A DNA stretch of 64,000 nt from Thiothrix caldifontis (GTDB lineage: Bacteria; Pseudomonadota; Gammaproteobacteria; Thiotrichales; Thiotrichaceae), in NCBI RefSeq assembly GCF_900107695.1, contig NZ_FNQP01000010.1:1-64000 (forward strand), in the 5' to 3' direction. Of this stretch, positions 23,613 to 34,145 are shown in pieces. Under the pieces are notes generated by a model. That model saw nothing but the letters and a program-made list of their open reading frames with translations. It did no database searches and was not told the origin of the DNA. The position numbers were made by a program, and so were the translations under genes. Each line of letters opens with the position of its first letter. Position 1 is the stretch's first letter.

Positions 23613-24421
23613 AGGGTGTTACGCCAGTTAGCTTCTTCTTCACGTAGCGTCAGGATTTCAAAACCATCGTCTGTTACTAACACGGTGTGTTCCCATTGAG
23701 CAGACAATTTGTGGTCTTTGGTAACGGCTGTCCATTGATCAGGCAGGATTTTTAGGTGACGTTTGCCTTGGTTGATCATGGGTTCAATAGTGAAAATCAT
23801 GCCTGCTTCCATGATGATTTTGTCGCTGTCTTTGCTGTAGTAGTGCAAGATTTGCGGTGCTTCGTGGAAGCGGCTACCGATGCCGTGCCCACAGAATTCC
23901 TCGACCACACTGTATAAATGTGCATGGGCGTGGCGTTGGATAGCTTTGCCAATGTTGCCGAGTGGCGCACCGGGGCGCACTTCCAGAATGCCGAGGTACA
24001 TACATTGTTGGGTAATGTGGCTCAGGCGTTTGCCTGCAATAGTGGGTTCGCCGACATGAAACATTTTACTGGTGTCGCCGTGGTAGCCGTCTTTGATGAC
24101 GGTAATATCAATGTTTAAAGCATCGCCATTTTTGAGTTTTTTGTCACTGGGGATGCCATGGCAAACTTGATGGTTAATGGATGTGCAGATGGATTTAGGG
24201 AAAGGTGGTTCACCGTAATTCAGCGGTGCTGGAATTGCTTGTTGTACATTGACAATGTAGTCGTGGCAAATTCGATTGAGTTCGTCGGTGGTCACTCCAG
24301 GTTTGACGTATTCCCCAATCATGTCCAATACGTCGGCTGCTAGTTTGCCTGCTACCCGCATTTTGGCGATTTCATCCGCCGTTTTGATGGTTATTGCCTG
24401 ATCTCGTTGTGTCTTCGCCAT
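23609..24421 (-). CDS. map: Methionine aminopeptidase, type I
   Basis: A 270-residue metalloenzyme that removes the initiator methionine. Segments ICTSINHQVCHGIP, NIDITVIKDGYHGD, GHGIGSRFHEAP and FTIEPM carry the His, Asp and Glu ligands of the dinuclear site. It is divergent from rpsB, the usual arrangement, and overlaps glnD by 4 bp. The ATG at 24421 opens after the divergent control region. Confidence 0.97.
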   Translation of the reverse strand: MAKTQRDQAITIKTADEIAKMRVAGKLAADVLDMIGEYVKPGVTTDELNRICHDYIVNVQQAIPAPLNYGEPPFPKSICTSINHQVCHGIPSDKKLKNGDALNIDITVIKDGYHGDTSKMFHVGEPTIAGKRLSHITQQCMYLGILEVRPGAPLGNIGKAIQRHAHAHLYSVVEEFCGHGIGSRFHEAPQILHYYSKDSDKIIMEAGMIFTIEPMINQGKRHLKILPDQWTAVTKDHKLSAQWEHTVLVTDDGFEILTLREEEANWRNTL

Positions 24422-24565
24422 TTGTGGTTGTTCCCGGTAGCACTCAAAAGCGTTTCATGGTATAAAGCGCCCGCGAATTCCGCAAATAGTTTTACATTTA
24501 ATCCACACATACATCGACACGACACGCAGGGTGCTTGCCTTAAAAACAAGTTGCGTTTGCCGGGA

Positions 24566-24588
24566 TGTATGGAGGCATAACCCATACA
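24566..24588 (+). promoter_or_regulatory. Hairpin in the rpsB leader
   Basis: TGTATGG (24566) and CCATACA (24582) form a perfect 7-bp stem with a 9-nt loop, abutting the AGGAG ribosome site of rpsB. In gammaproteobacteria S2 represses its own operon through the leader, so this is a candidate site. I cannot match it to the known leader in detail. Confidence 0.4.
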
Positions 24589-24598
24589 GGAGCTTCTC

Positions 24599-25369
24599 AT
24601 GCCTAAAGTTACTATGCGCCAAATGCTCGAAGCAGGCGTTCACTTCGGTCACCAGACCCGTTACTGGAACCCTAAAATGGGCCAGTTCATTTTTGGTGAA
24701 CGCAACAAAATTCATATCATCAACCTTGAGCAGACACTGCCAATGTTTAATGATGCGACCAACTTCATCGGTAAGTTGGCTGCCAAAGGTGGTAAAATCA
24801 TGTTTGTCGGTACGAAGCGTTCTGCGCGTGAAGCGGTTCAGGATGCGGCGACGGCTTGCAAAATGCCTTATGTTAACCACCGCTGGTTGGGTGGGATGCT
24901 GACTAACTTCAAAACCGTTAAGCAATCCATCAAACGCCTGAAAGATCTGGAAAAAATGGCTGAAGACGGCACTTTCCAGAAACTGGGTAAAAAAGAAGTG
25001 CTGATGCTGACTCGCGAATCTGAAAAGTTAGAGCGCAGCCTTGGCGGTATCAAAGACATGCGTGGCCTGCCTGATGCGATTTTCGTGATCGACGTAGGCT
25101 ACGAAAAAATTGCAGTTCAAGAAGCTAACAAGCTGGGCATCCCGGTCATCGGCGTGGTGGATACTAACAACTCCCTGCAAGGTGTTGATTATGTCATTCC
25201 GGGCAACGATGACGCGATCCGTGCTATCCAATTGTATGTTTCTGCTGCTTCTGATGCGGTTAACGAAGGTCATACGGCGGCGGCTATTGCCCCAGAACCT
25301 GAAGTTCCTGCTAGCACGGAAGAAGTGGCTGCTGACGACGCAACGACTACCGACGCTGCTGGCGAATAA
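24599..25369 (+). CDS. rpsB: 30S ribosomal protein S2
   Basis: A 256-residue S2 with the typical start ([24 protein letters not shown]), the VGTKRSARE segment and an acidic Ala/Thr-rich tail. AGGAG precedes the ATG. It is followed 30 bp later by tsf, the standard operon. Confidence 0.98.
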   Translation: MPKVTMRQMLEAGVHFGHQTRYWNPKMGQFIFGERNKIHIINLEQTLPMFNDATNFIGKLAAKGGKIMFVGTKRSAREAVQDAATACKMPYVNHRWLGGMLTNFKTVKQSIKRLKDLEKMAEDGTFQKLGKKEVLMLTRESEKLERSLGGIKDMRGLPDAIFVIDVGYEKIAVQEANKLGIPVIGVVDTNNSLQGVDYVIPGNDDAIRAIQLYVSAASDAVNEGHTAAAIAPEPEVPASTEEVAADDATTTDAAGE

Positions 25370-25399
25370 GCCAGCCCGTTCAAACAAGGAGTTATCCCA

Positions 25400-26296
25400 A
25401 TGGCAATTACTGCTGGAATGGTGAAAGAACTGCGCGAACGTACTGGCGCAGGCATGATGGAATGCAAAAAAGCCCTGACTGAAACCAATGGTGACATGGA
25501 AGCGGCTATCGACCTGATGCGCAAATCCGGTGCAGCGAAAGCTGACAAGAAAGCCGGTCGTGTTGCGGCGGAAGGTCGTGTCATCGTAGCATTGGCTGAC
25601 GATGCAAAAACGGCGGCTATCGTTGAAATTAACAGCGAAACCGACTTCGTTGCGAATGACAGCAACTTTGTTGAATTCGCCGATGCAGTTGGTTTGGTAA
25701 CCTTGAAAGCACAACCGGCTGATGTTGCAGCTTTGTCTGCATTGACACTGCCAAACGGTCAAACCGTAGAAGAAAACCGTACTGCCCTGATCGCTAAAAT
25801 TGGCGAAAATATTCAGGTACGTCGTTTCCAGTTGGTTCATGCCGGTGAGTGTGGTCAAATCGCTTCATACCTGCACGGTACACGTATTGGTGTGGTTGTA
25901 TGCATCGAAAACGGTGAAGCAGAAATGGGCAAGCACATTGCTATGCACATTGCTGCCAGCCGCCCGGCTTGTGTAGACGAGTCTGGTGTACCCGCCGAGA
26001 TGGTTGAGCGTGAGCGTGAAATTCAGATCGACATCGCTATGCAAAGCGGTAAGCCACGCGACATCGCTGAAAAGATGGTGGTCGGCCGCATGAAGAAATT
26101 CTTGGGCGAAATCACCTTGGTTGGTCAGCCGTTCGTCATGAATCCTGATCAAACTGTTGGCGATTTGCTGGCATCCAAAGGTGCGAACATTACCCAGTTC
26201 GTGCGTCTGGAGGTTGGTGAAGGCATTGAGAAGAAACAGGAAAACTTTGCTGATGAAGTCGCTGCGCAAGCGGCGGCAGTAGCGGCAGGGAACTAA
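25400..26296 (+). CDS. tsf: Elongation factor Ts
   Basis: A 298-residue guanine-nucleotide exchange factor for EF-Tu. The N-terminal UBA-like part has [18 protein letters not shown]. The TDFVAND core motif and the later [10 protein letters not shown] segment are present. CAAGGAG lies before the start. A strong terminator follows. Confidence 0.98.
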   Translation: MAITAGMVKELRERTGAGMMECKKALTETNGDMEAAIDLMRKSGAAKADKKAGRVAAEGRVIVALADDAKTAAIVEINSETDFVANDSNFVEFADAVGLVTLKAQPADVAALSALTLPNGQTVEENRTALIAKIGENIQVRRFQLVHAGECGQIASYLHGTRIGVVVCIENGEAEMGKHIAMHIAASRPACVDESGVPAEMVEREREIQIDIAMQSGKPRDIAEKMVVGRMKKFLGEITLVGQPFVMNPDQTVGDLLASKGANITQFVRLEVGEGIEKKQENFADEVAAQAAAVAAGN

Positions 26297-26321
26297 CGAA
26301 GCGCCTAGCGGCTCTTCTCTC

Positions 26322-26348
26322 AAAAAGGGGCACTGGTTGCCCCTTTTT
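26322..26348 (+). terminator. Rho-independent terminator of rpsB-tsf
   Basis: AAAAAGGGGCA and TGCCCCTTTTT form an 11-bp stem with a 5-nt loop. The descending arm supplies the T-run. Confidence 0.9.
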
Positions 26349-26400
26349 GCTGTCACCTGTATAAATACATTCATTTTACCTAACAGCAGCAGGCGCACCT

Positions 26401-27135
26401 ATGTCATCTACAGTTTTCAGCCCTAAACCCCGTTTTCGTCGTATTCTGTTAAAACTCAGCGGTGAAGCCCTTTTAGGCAACCAAGATTTCGGCATTGATC
26501 CTGACATCCTTTACCGCGTCGCAGGCGAGGCTCTTGCAGTACAACGTTCCGGTGTACAAGTGGCTATCGTCATTGGTGGTGGTAACTTATTCCGTGGCGC
26601 TGGCTTGGCAGAAAAAGGCATGGATCGTGTGCGGGGCGACCAAATGGGCATGTTGGCGACAGTGATGAATTCCCTTGCCATGCAGGATGCTATCGAGAAA
26701 CTGGAGGGTAATTGCCGGGTGTTGACTGCATTGGGTATTGATCAGGTGGGTGAACGCTATTCCGCCCATCAGGCACGCCGTTATTTGGAGCAGGGTGACA
26801 TCGTTATTTGTGCGGCAGGTAGTGGTAATCCATTTTTTACGACGGATACGGCTGCCAGCTTACGCGGGGTTGAACTACAATGTGATTTGCTGTTGAAGGC
26901 GACCAAAGTGGACGGTATCTATGATGCTGATCCGAAAAAAAATCCTGCGGCTAAACGCTTTGATCGGTTATCCTTCGAGACAGCAATTCAGCGCCAATTG
27001 GGCGTGATGGACTTAACGGCCATGGTTATGTGCCGTGACAATAAACTTACCTTGGGTGTGTTCGATATGTTCGCACCGGGGGCGCTTGCTGCAATCGTTT
27101 GTGGCGAGAATATTGGGACTTTGGTTGAGGTTTAA
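26401..27135 (+). CDS. pyrH: UMP kinase
   Basis: A 244-residue amino-acid-kinase-fold enzyme making UDP from [21 protein letters not shown] and the TDTAASLRG and [10 protein letters not shown] segments are characteristic. It heads the run pyrH-frr-uppS-cdsA-dxr-rseP-bamA and onwards. frr starts 4 bp after its stop. Confidence 0.97.
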   Translation: MSSTVFSPKPRFRRILLKLSGEALLGNQDFGIDPDILYRVAGEALAVQRSGVQVAIVIGGGNLFRGAGLAEKGMDRVRGDQMGMLATVMNSLAMQDAIEKLEGNCRVLTALGIDQVGERYSAHQARRYLEQGDIVICAAGSGNPFFTTDTAASLRGVELQCDLLLKATKVDGIYDADPKKNPAAKRFDRLSFETAIQRQLGVMDLTAMVMCRDNKLTLGVFDMFAPGALAAIVCGENIGTLVEV

Positions 27136-27139
27136 GGTA

Positions 27140-27697
27140 ATGATTGCAGACATTAAAAAAGATGCAGAGCAGCGGATGCAGAAAAGCATTGAAGCCCTGC
27201 GCAATGATTTGACTAAAATTCGTACTGGTCGTGCGCATCCCAGTTTGTTGGATCAGGTTACGGTGGATTATTACGGTTCAGAAGTTCCTCTCAGCCAAGT
27301 GGCGAATGTCAGCACCGAAGATGCTCGCACGTTAAAAGTCGTGCCATGGGAAAAACAGATGGCCTCCAAGATTGAAAAAGCCATTTTGACGTCTAACCTT
27401 GGTTTGAATCCCGCGAATGATGGTAATGCGATTCGTGTGCCATTGCCTGCATTGACCGAAGAGCGCCGCCGCGATTTGGTCAAGGTGGTAAAAAGTGAAG
27501 CTGAAGGGGCGCGAGTGGCTATTCGCAATATTCGTCGTGACGCTAACTCGGACTTTAAGGCACTGTTGAAGGAAAAGGAAATTTCTGAAGATGAAGAACG
27601 CCGTGCAGCGGATGAGATCCAGAAACTGACTGACCATTTCATTAAGGAAGTGGAAGTCGTGCTGGAAAAGAAAGAAAAAGAATTGATGGAAGTTTGA
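27140..27697 (+). CDS. frr: Ribosome recycling factor
   Basis: A 185-residue, largely coiled-coil protein that splits post-termination ribosomes with [16 protein letters not shown] and the [16 protein letters not shown] segment are hallmark motifs. I chose the ATG at 27140, with AAGG just upstream, because it gives the normal length. The longer frame starting inside pyrH is rejected. Confidence 0.97.
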   Translation: MIADIKKDAEQRMQKSIEALRNDLTKIRTGRAHPSLLDQVTVDYYGSEVPLSQVANVSTEDARTLKVVPWEKQMASKIEKAILTSNLGLNPANDGNAIRVPLPALTEERRRDLVKVVKSEAEGARVAIRNIRRDANSDFKALLKEKEISEDEERRAADEIQKLTDHFIKEVEVVLEKKEKELMEV

Positions 27698-27704
27698 TTG
27701 CTAT

Positions 27705-27726
27705 CGCCACCTAGTCGTAGGTGGCG
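27705..27726 (+). other. Hairpin between frr and uppS
   Basis: CGCCACCTA and TAGGTGGCG form a perfect 9-bp stem with a GTCG loop, 8 bp after the frr stop and 16 bp before uppS. No T-run follows. It may be a processing or attenuation element in the operon. Confidence 0.5.
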
Positions 27727-27742
27727 TTGGCATGGGGCCTGA

Positions 27743-28492
27743 ATGACAAATACAACGCCAAAAGATGCGGTTCCTCGGCACGTTGCTATCGTGATGGATG
27801 GCAACGGGCGCTGGGCAAAAGCACGTTATCTTCCTCGTTTAATGGGGCATCATCGTGGGGTAGAGTCTGCCCGTAAGGTTATTCGTGGGTGCAGTGACGC
27901 CGGGGTGGAATGCCTAACCCTGTTTGCTTTTAGCAGTGAAAATTGGCGGCGACCGGAAGAGGAGGTCAGCGGCTTGATGTCACTGTTTATGTCTGCGCTA
28001 GAACGTGAAGCGGCAGCGCTGTTTCGGCATAACGTCAAAATGTGCTTTATTGGTGATCGCAGTGGGTTTTCTGCCAGTTTGCAGGAGAAAATTCAGCAAG
28101 TTGAAGCGATGACGGCGACTTGTACCGGAATGCGCTTGCTAATTGCGGCGAATTACGGCGGACGTTGGGATATTTTGCAAGCGGTACGCGCCGTTGCCAG
28201 CCAAATTGCCGCAGGTGAGGTGGATATGGCGACGCTAGATGAGGCAGCGTTCAGCCGTTTGCTATCCACAGATGGTGTACCGGAACCTGATTTGTTTATT
28301 CGCACAGGTGGAGAAAAACGCATCAGTAATTTTTTGATGTGGCAACTGGCATACGCGGAATTGTATTTCACCGATGTATTATGGCCGGAATTCGATGAGC
28401 AGTGCTTGCGCGATGCCTTTCAGGATTTTGCGCGTCGGCAACGGCGTTTTGGAATGACAGGTGAGCAGGTATCAGGAGGAAAACATGCTTAA
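27743..28492 (+). CDS. uppS: Undecaprenyl diphosphate synthase (cis-prenyltransferase)
   Basis: A 249-residue enzyme that elongates farnesyl-PP to the C55 lipid carrier for wall and O-antigen synthesis. The catalytic VMDGNGRWAKAR at the N-terminus, FAFSSENWRRP and RTGGEKRISNFL near the C-terminus are family signatures. cdsA starts inside its last codons. Confidence 0.97.
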   Translation: MTNTTPKDAVPRHVAIVMDGNGRWAKARYLPRLMGHHRGVESARKVIRGCSDAGVECLTLFAFSSENWRRPEEEVSGLMSLFMSALEREAAALFRHNVKMCFIGDRSGFSASLQEKIQQVEAMTATCTGMRLLIAANYGGRWDILQAVRAVASQIAAGEVDMATLDEAAFSRLLSTDGVPEPDLFIRTGGEKRISNFLMWQLAYAELYFTDVLWPEFDEQCLRDAFQDFARRQRRFGMTGEQVSGGKHA

Positions 28493-29303
28493 ACAACGGG
28501 TTATTACAGGGTTGGTGCTGATTTTATTAGTGTTTGCTGGTATTCGTTTTTTGCCAACCGAGTTGTTTGGCTTGTTTTCATTAATGTTCATTGTTGGTTT
28601 GGGTGCTTGGGAATGGGCGGGGTTGACTGGGTGTTATCTGCCAGAAAAACGCATGGCAGGCACAATGATGATTTTAACGGCTTCGATTCCGTTGGTATTT
28701 ATTCGACCTGACCCCGTATGGGTGTTGTCTGTGAGTATTCCAGTGTGGCTTCTCGTGTTGGTGGCACTGAAAATTTACCCGCGTAATGCTGGTTTTTATA
28801 AAAAACATGCTTTGGCGATGCGTTTGTCTGGCATCTTAGTGTTATTGCCTGCTTGGTATGCGTTGATGCAGTTGCATGTGATGCACTATAACTACGTTAT
28901 CTATTTGATTACATTGATCGCTCTGGCGGATACGGCTGCTTATTTTACTGGTCGGGCATTTGGCAAAAATAAGCTGGCACCGGATTTAAGCCCCGGCAAA
29001 ACCAAGGAGGGCGTATCAGGTGCGGTTGTTGTGACCGCAGTGTGGGCCTCGCTTGCTGTTTTTTGGCTGGCTATTCCTGAAGGAAAGAGTACGATTTTCA
29101 TGGTGTTGTCGATGTTTGTGGTATTAATGTCAGTGGCAGGTGACTTGTTTGAGAGTTTGCTGAAGCGTGAGGCAGGCGTGAAAGATAGCGGGCGGATTTT
29201 ACCAGGACACGGTGGAATTCTGGATAGAATTGATAGCTTGTTAGCTGCTGCACCATTATTCGTACTGGGTTTGCTGTGGTTGGGGATTTATCGTGGCATC
29301 TAA
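28485..29303 (+). CDS. cdsA: Phosphatidate cytidylyltransferase (CDP-diglyceride synthase)
   Basis: A 272-residue inner-membrane enzyme with about seven to eight hydrophobic segments. It makes CDP-diacylglycerol for phospholipids. The signature lies in the SPGKTKEG and [15 protein letters not shown] region. I chose the ATG at 28485 because of the AGGAGGAA upstream and normal length. It overlaps uppS by 8 bp, and dxr overlaps its own end. Confidence 0.95.
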   Translation: MLKQRVITGLVLILLVFAGIRFLPTELFGLFSLMFIVGLGAWEWAGLTGCYLPEKRMAGTMMILTASIPLVFIRPDPVWVLSVSIPVWLLVLVALKIYPRNAGFYKKHALAMRLSGILVLLPAWYALMQLHVMHYNYVIYLITLIALADTAAYFTGRAFGKNKLAPDLSPGKTKEGVSGAVVVTAVWASLAVFWLAIPEGKSTIFMVLSMFVVLMSVAGDLFESLLKREAGVKDSGRILPGHGGILDRIDSLLAAAPLFVLGLLWLGIYRGI

Positions 29304-30468
29304 AGGCATTACGATTTTAGGTGCAAGTGGCAGCATCGGGGTAAGTACCCTAGATGTATTGGCACGTCACCCCGAGCGTTTCCATGTGTTTGCTGTGACC
29401 GCCAACAGTAATGTGGATAAGTTGTTTGAGCAATGTGTGCGCTTTCAACCACGTTATGCCGTCATGGTCGATTTGTTAGCGGCTGGTTTGTTGGAACAGC
29501 GCTTGCAAGCGGTTGGCAGTGAGGTTGTAGTGTTAGGCGGAGCAGAAGCCTTGAATATGGTCGCGTCTAGCCCCGATACGGATTATGTGATGGCTGCCAT
29601 TGTAGGGGCTGCTGGTTTGGTGCCAACCTTAGCCGCTGCGCGTGCGGGTAAGCGGGTGATGCTGGCAAATAAAGAAGCGTTGGTAATGTCTGGGCAATTG
29701 TTCATTGACGCAGTGCGGGAGCATGGTGCCGAATTGTTGCCGATTGACAGTGAACACAATGCGGTGTTTCAGTGTCTACCAACTAATGGTAATAATGGGG
29801 TTGAGAAGATCTTGCTGACGGCTTCGGGTGGCCCATTTCGTCTGTGGCCTGCTAGTGCTTTGCAGAGTATTACCCCTGAACAGGCGGTGGCACACCCCAA
29901 TTGGTCGATGGGGCAAAAGATTTCGGTGGATTCTGCGACCTTGATGAATAAAGGTTTGGAAGTGATTGAGGCTTGCTGGTTATTTGGTCTTCCAGCGGAG
30001 CGGGTGGAGGTAGTAGTACACCCACAAAGTACCATTCATTCGATGGTGTCCTATAATGATGGTTCGGTGTTGGCTCAGTTGGGCAACCCGGATATGCGTA
30101 CCCCGATTGCGTATGCGTTGGGATGGCCTGAGCGTTTGACGTCTGGGGTAGCACCGCTGGATTTGTTTGCTACCGCAAGGCTGGATTTCGAACAGCCGGA
30201 CAAGGAACGTTTTCCGTGTCTGCAACTGGCTTATGATGCCCATGTGCGGGGTGGTTACGCCACGATTGCACTCAATGCGGCAAATGAAGTGGCAGTTAAA
30301 GCCTTCTTGGGGCGGGAGATCGGGTTTACCGATATTCCGGTGCTGGTGAAGGATGTGATGCATCAAGCATCAACAGGCACACCGATGAACCTCGAAGAGA
30401 TACTTATTCAGGATGAGGAAAGCCGTTTGCGTTCACTATCTTGGATAAAAAACAAGAAAATACATTAA
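29293..30468 (+). CDS. dxr: 1-deoxy-D-xylulose-5-phosphate reductoisomerase
   Basis: A 391-residue NADPH-dependent enzyme of the MEP isoprenoid pathway. NADPH motif [13 protein letters not shown], then [18 protein letters not shown] and GGPFR are characteristic. It starts with GTG at 29293, overlapping the end of cdsA by 11 bp. The normal N-terminus supports that start. It supplies isoprenoid units to UppS. Confidence 0.97.
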   Translation: MASKGITILGASGSIGVSTLDVLARHPERFHVFAVTANSNVDKLFEQCVRFQPRYAVMVDLLAAGLLEQRLQAVGSEVVVLGGAEALNMVASSPDTDYVMAAIVGAAGLVPTLAAARAGKRVMLANKEALVMSGQLFIDAVREHGAELLPIDSEHNAVFQCLPTNGNNGVEKILLTASGGPFRLWPASALQSITPEQAVAHPNWSMGQKISVDSATLMNKGLEVIEACWLFGLPAERVEVVVHPQSTIHSMVSYNDGSVLAQLGNPDMRTPIAYALGWPERLTSGVAPLDLFATARLDFEQPDKERFPCLQLAYDAHVRGGYATIALNAANEVAVKAFLGREIGFTDIPVLVKDVMHQASTGTPMNLEEILIQDEESRLRSLSWIKNKKIH

Positions 30469-30471
30469 ATC

Positions 30472-31848
30472 ATGAACTTGTTGATTATAATTCCTGCATT
30501 TCTCGTCGCGATTGGTATATTGGTAACAGTACACGAATTCGGGCATTTCTGGGTCGCCCGCAAGCTGGGCGTCAAAGTATTGCGTTTCTCGGTTGGTTTT
30601 GGCAAACCGCTGTGGCGGCGTGTTTCCAAAGACGCTGATCAGATTGAATACGTGGTAGCAGCATTACCGTTTGGTGGTTATGTCAAAATGCTTGATGAAC
30701 GTGAGTGCGAGGAAGGTTGCGAAATTCCTAAGCATGATTTGCCGCGTGCGTTTAATCGTCAAAAATTATGGAAGCGTGCGGCGATTGTGGTCGCAGGCCC
30801 CATGGCAAACTTTATTCTGGCTATTCTGATCTATGCGATGGTGAATCTGATCGGTCAGGATGCGATGCGCCCGTATGTCGATGTGGTGAAAGATTCCCCG
30901 ATGGCGTTGGCTGGATTCCAGCCCGGTGATGAAATCACGGCAATTAACGGTATTGCGACGACTTCATGGGAAGACATGCGCATGTTATTGATTGATGAAT
31001 ACCTGAAATCGCCACAATTGCTACTAAGCGCTAAAACGCAAGAGGGTACAGCCGTACAACGTGAGTTAAATCTTATGGGTGTGGCGATGTTTAAGGAAGA
31101 AGCTGGGGCATTGGATAAGCTAGGTTTGAATCCTTGGTTGCCACCTTACGATGTGGTGGTTCATGCAGTGTTACCCGATACCCCCGCTGCACAAGCAGGT
31201 TTACAAGCGAACGATAAAATCCTGCAAATAGATACTCTTAAGCCGACGAGTGGGCGTGCTTTCATTGAATATGTTAAGCAACATGCTGACCAGCCAGTAA
31301 CATTAACGGTAGAGCGTGAAGGTAAAGTTCATACGTTAAACCTCACGCCACGTATTAACCCAGCTAGTGGTGTAGCAACCGCAACCATCGGGGCGCAATT
31401 AGCTCCACCACCTGCCAGTTTGCGTGAACAAGTGTATTTCACCCAATCATATGGTTTGGTGGAGTCTTTAGGGCGCGGTGTGGAAAAAACCTGGCAAATG
31501 TCCGTAGTGACATTAAAATTAATGGGACGAATGCTGACGGGCGAAGTTTCGTTGAATAATATCAGTGGTCCGGTGACTATCGCGCAATATGCGGGTGTTA
31601 CTGCTTCGATTGGTTTTACGGTTTACCTTGGTTTTCTCGCGATTGTGAGCATTAGCCTTGGGGTATTGAACTTATTGCCTATCCCGATGTTGGATGGTGG
31701 GCATTTGTTTTATTATCTGCTTGAGTGGATAAAAGGTAGTCCTGTGTCAGCAGAAACGGAAGCGGTAGGTTTCCGGGTAGGAATGGCAATCATTGGCGGA
31801 TTGATGGTGCTTGCTTTGTATAATGACATTACACGGTTATTAAATTAA
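30472..31848 (+). CDS. rseP: RseP site-2 protease (intramembrane zinc metalloprotease)
   Basis: A 458-residue inner-membrane protease. The zinc motif HEFGH lies in the first transmembrane helix, two PDZ domains occupy the periplasmic middle, and NLLPIPMLDGGH near the C-terminus supplies the third ligand. RseP cuts the anti-sigma factor RseA in the envelope stress response. The gene starts 3 bp after dxr and 2 bp before bamA, the usual order. Confidence 0.96.
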   Translation: MNLLIIIPAFLVAIGILVTVHEFGHFWVARKLGVKVLRFSVGFGKPLWRRVSKDADQIEYVVAALPFGGYVKMLDERECEEGCEIPKHDLPRAFNRQKLWKRAAIVVAGPMANFILAILIYAMVNLIGQDAMRPYVDVVKDSPMALAGFQPGDEITAINGIATTSWEDMRMLLIDEYLKSPQLLLSAKTQEGTAVQRELNLMGVAMFKEEAGALDKLGLNPWLPPYDVVVHAVLPDTPAAQAGLQANDKILQIDTLKPTSGRAFIEYVKQHADQPVTLTVEREGKVHTLNLTPRINPASGVATATIGAQLAPPPASLREQVYFTQSYGLVESLGRGVEKTWQMSVVTLKLMGRMLTGEVSLNNISGPVTIAQYAGVTASIGFTVYLGFLAIVSISLGVLNLLPIPMLDGGHLFYYLLEWIKGSPVSAETEAVGFRVGMAIIGGLMVLALYNDITRLLN

Positions 31849-31850
31849 TT

Positions 31851-34142
31851 ATGAAAAAACACACACTTGTAATTTCAGCGGTAAGCTGTTTGTTGGCTGT
31901 TTCTCAAGCTGCTTGGGCTGCTGCCTTTGTAGTACGCGACATTGAAGTGAATGGTTTAGAGCGTATTGCGGCGGGTACTGTGCTGAATTACCTGCCTGCC
32001 CGTGTTGGTGAACAGTTCAACGATGCACAATCGGCGGAGGCTATCCGTTCGTTGTTCCAGACCGGTTTGTTTGAAGATGTGCAACTGGGTCGCCGTGGTG
32101 ATGTGTTGGTTGTAAACGTGGTGGAACGTCCTGCCATCGGTGAGTTAACGATCACCGGTAATCGCAAGATTCCAACTGAGAAGCTGATGGAGGTCTTGAA
32201 ACTGCGCAATATCAGCAAAGGTGACACGCTCGATAAAGCAGCCTTGGCAACGATTCAGCGCGAACTGGAAGAGCAGTATCAAGGCATGGGGCATTACGGT
32301 GTTGACATTAAGACCACCATTGAAGCGCTGCCACGTAACCGAGTAGCGGTTAAGATTAATATCAATGAAGGTAATGTTGCCCGTATTCAGAAAGTCAATA
32401 TTATCGGCAATAAAGCCTTTCCAGAGTCTGTATTGTTGAAACAATTGGAGTCTGGGCCACGCGGCGCATTTTCTATTCCTTTTTTGAGCGATAGTGACCA
32501 GTATTCCAAAGAAAAGCTGATGGCAGATTTGGATGCGCTGAACAGTTTCTACCGTGATCGTGGCTATATCAATTTTGAAATCACCTCGGCTGATGTGTCT
32601 ATGTCACCGGACAAGAAAAATATTTTTCTGAATGTCAGTGTTAACGAAGGTGATCAGTACCGCATCGGCAATGTCAGCGTGGCAGGTAATCCGGGATTGT
32701 CACCAGAGCAATTGGGTGAAGCGGTTAAGTTGCGCAAGGGCGAAGTCTTTTCGCAAAAAGCCTTGGAAGAAACGCGCAAAAACTTGTCCAACAAGCTCGG
32801 TGCGCAAGGCTATGCATTCACCAAAGTTGCGGCAACCCCTGATTTTGATGAAGCCAATAAGCAAGTGGGTATCTTGTTGTCAGTCGATCAGGGTAAGCGC
32901 ACTTATGTGCGGCGTATCGACATTCGCGGGAATAACCGTACCAAGGATGAAGTCTATCGCCGTGAATTGCGTCAGGTAGAAAGTTCATGGTTCTCAAAAG
33001 AACAGGTAGAGCGTTCTAAAACCCGTTTGCAACGTTTACCGTATGTTGAAGAAGCGACCATTGAAGTCGAGCCGGTAGCAGGCACTAATGACCAAGTTGA
33101 CCTGATTGTCACCGTGAAGGAGCGTTCCTCTAACCAGTTTCGGGTAGGTGCGGGCTATTCACAGTCTCAAGGCGTATTGTTCAACGTCAACCTGAATCAA
33201 GACAACTTCATGGGGACGGGTAAAAAGCTGGATGTAAACGTTGATAACAGCAAGGTCAACAAAAATTACAGCATCGGTTACACCAACCCTTACTATACAC
33301 CGGATGGTATCAGCCGTGGTTTTAGTACCTATTACAAAGAATACGATGCAGAGGCAGAAGATATTTCGAGCTATGCATCCAACCGTTACGGTGGTAGCGT
33401 TAATTACACTGTGCCATTGAGTGAACATGATTCTGTGTATGCCAGCGTCGGTGCTGAGAAGCGTGAAATTGTTCTTGGTAGCGATCCAGCCCAGCGCATT
33501 AAAGACTTTGTGGCAACCAATGGGGATGAATATACCCAATTACCGGTAACCGTTAGTTATGTGCACGATACCCGCAACCGTACTGTGTTCCCTACGGAAG
33601 GTCAGCGCCATCGAGTCTCTTTGCAAGCGTCTGCGCCGGGCAGCGATTTGCAATACCAGAAGTTAAGCTATGACGGTGCAGCTTATAAGCCGCTAACTGA
33701 CAATGTAACCTTCGCGGTGAAGGGCAAAGTCGGCACCAGTAATACCGGCGGTGATCTCGATAGTCTGCCATTTTTTGATAAGTATTATGCGGGTGGTATC
33801 AACAGTGTGCGTGGCTTTGACCAAAGTTCATTAGGGACACGCGATGAGAAAGACGACCCGACTGGGGGCGATTTGTTGGTAACAACTACGGCTGAAGTCC
33901 AGTTTCCAGTGCCCTTGGCTGAAGATGTTAAAGGTCTAAAAATGAGCACCTTTGTGGATGCTGGCAATGTATTCAATGATACCGGTGATTTTAAAGCGGA
34001 TGAATTACGTTACTCAGCCGGTGTAGGTGCCGTGTGGTTGTCACCGATTGGCCCGTTTGAGGTTAGTTACGCTAAACCCTTGAATGCTGAAGACGGTGAT
34101 AAAGAGCAAAAAGTACAATTTAGTATTGGGGCATCGTTCTAA
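31851..34142 (+). CDS. bamA: Outer membrane protein assembly factor BamA
   Basis: A 763-residue protein with a signal peptide (ends near AWAA, residue 24), five POTRA domains to about 420, and a C-terminal 16-strand barrel. The lid-lock motif is in GGINSVRGF, and the last residue is Phe (FSIGASF), as expected for the insertion signal. It folds beta-barrel proteins into the outer membrane. Confidence 0.97.
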   Translation: MKKHTLVISAVSCLLAVSQAAWAAAFVVRDIEVNGLERIAAGTVLNYLPARVGEQFNDAQSAEAIRSLFQTGLFEDVQLGRRGDVLVVNVVERPAIGELTITGNRKIPTEKLMEVLKLRNISKGDTLDKAALATIQRELEEQYQGMGHYGVDIKTTIEALPRNRVAVKININEGNVARIQKVNIIGNKAFPESVLLKQLESGPRGAFSIPFLSDSDQYSKEKLMADLDALNSFYRDRGYINFEITSADVSMSPDKKNIFLNVSVNEGDQYRIGNVSVAGNPGLSPEQLGEAVKLRKGEVFSQKALEETRKNLSNKLGAQGYAFTKVAATPDFDEANKQVGILLSVDQGKRTYVRRIDIRGNNRTKDEVYRRELRQVESSWFSKEQVERSKTRLQRLPYVEEATIEVEPVAGTNDQVDLIVTVKERSSNQFRVGAGYSQSQGVLFNVNLNQDNFMGTGKKLDVNVDNSKVNKNYSIGYTNPYYTPDGISRGFSTYYKEYDAEAEDISSYASNRYGGSVNYTVPLSEHDSVYASVGAEKREIVLGSDPAQRIKDFVATNGDEYTQLPVTVSYVHDTRNRTVFPTEGQRHRVSLQASAPGSDLQYQKLSYDGAAYKPLTDNVTFAVKGKVGTSNTGGDLDSLPFFDKYYAGGINSVRGFDQSSLGTRDEKDDPTGGDLLVTTTAEVQFPVPLAEDVKGLKMSTFVDAGNVFNDTGDFKADELRYSAGVGAVWLSPIGPFEVSYAKPLNAEDGDKEQKVQFSIGASF

Positions 34143-34145
34143 ATC

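Noticed and set aside
25028-25858. 276-codon minus-strand frame
   Set aside because: Shadow of rpsB and tsf. Phe/Cys/Arg-rich composition is typical of antisense reading.
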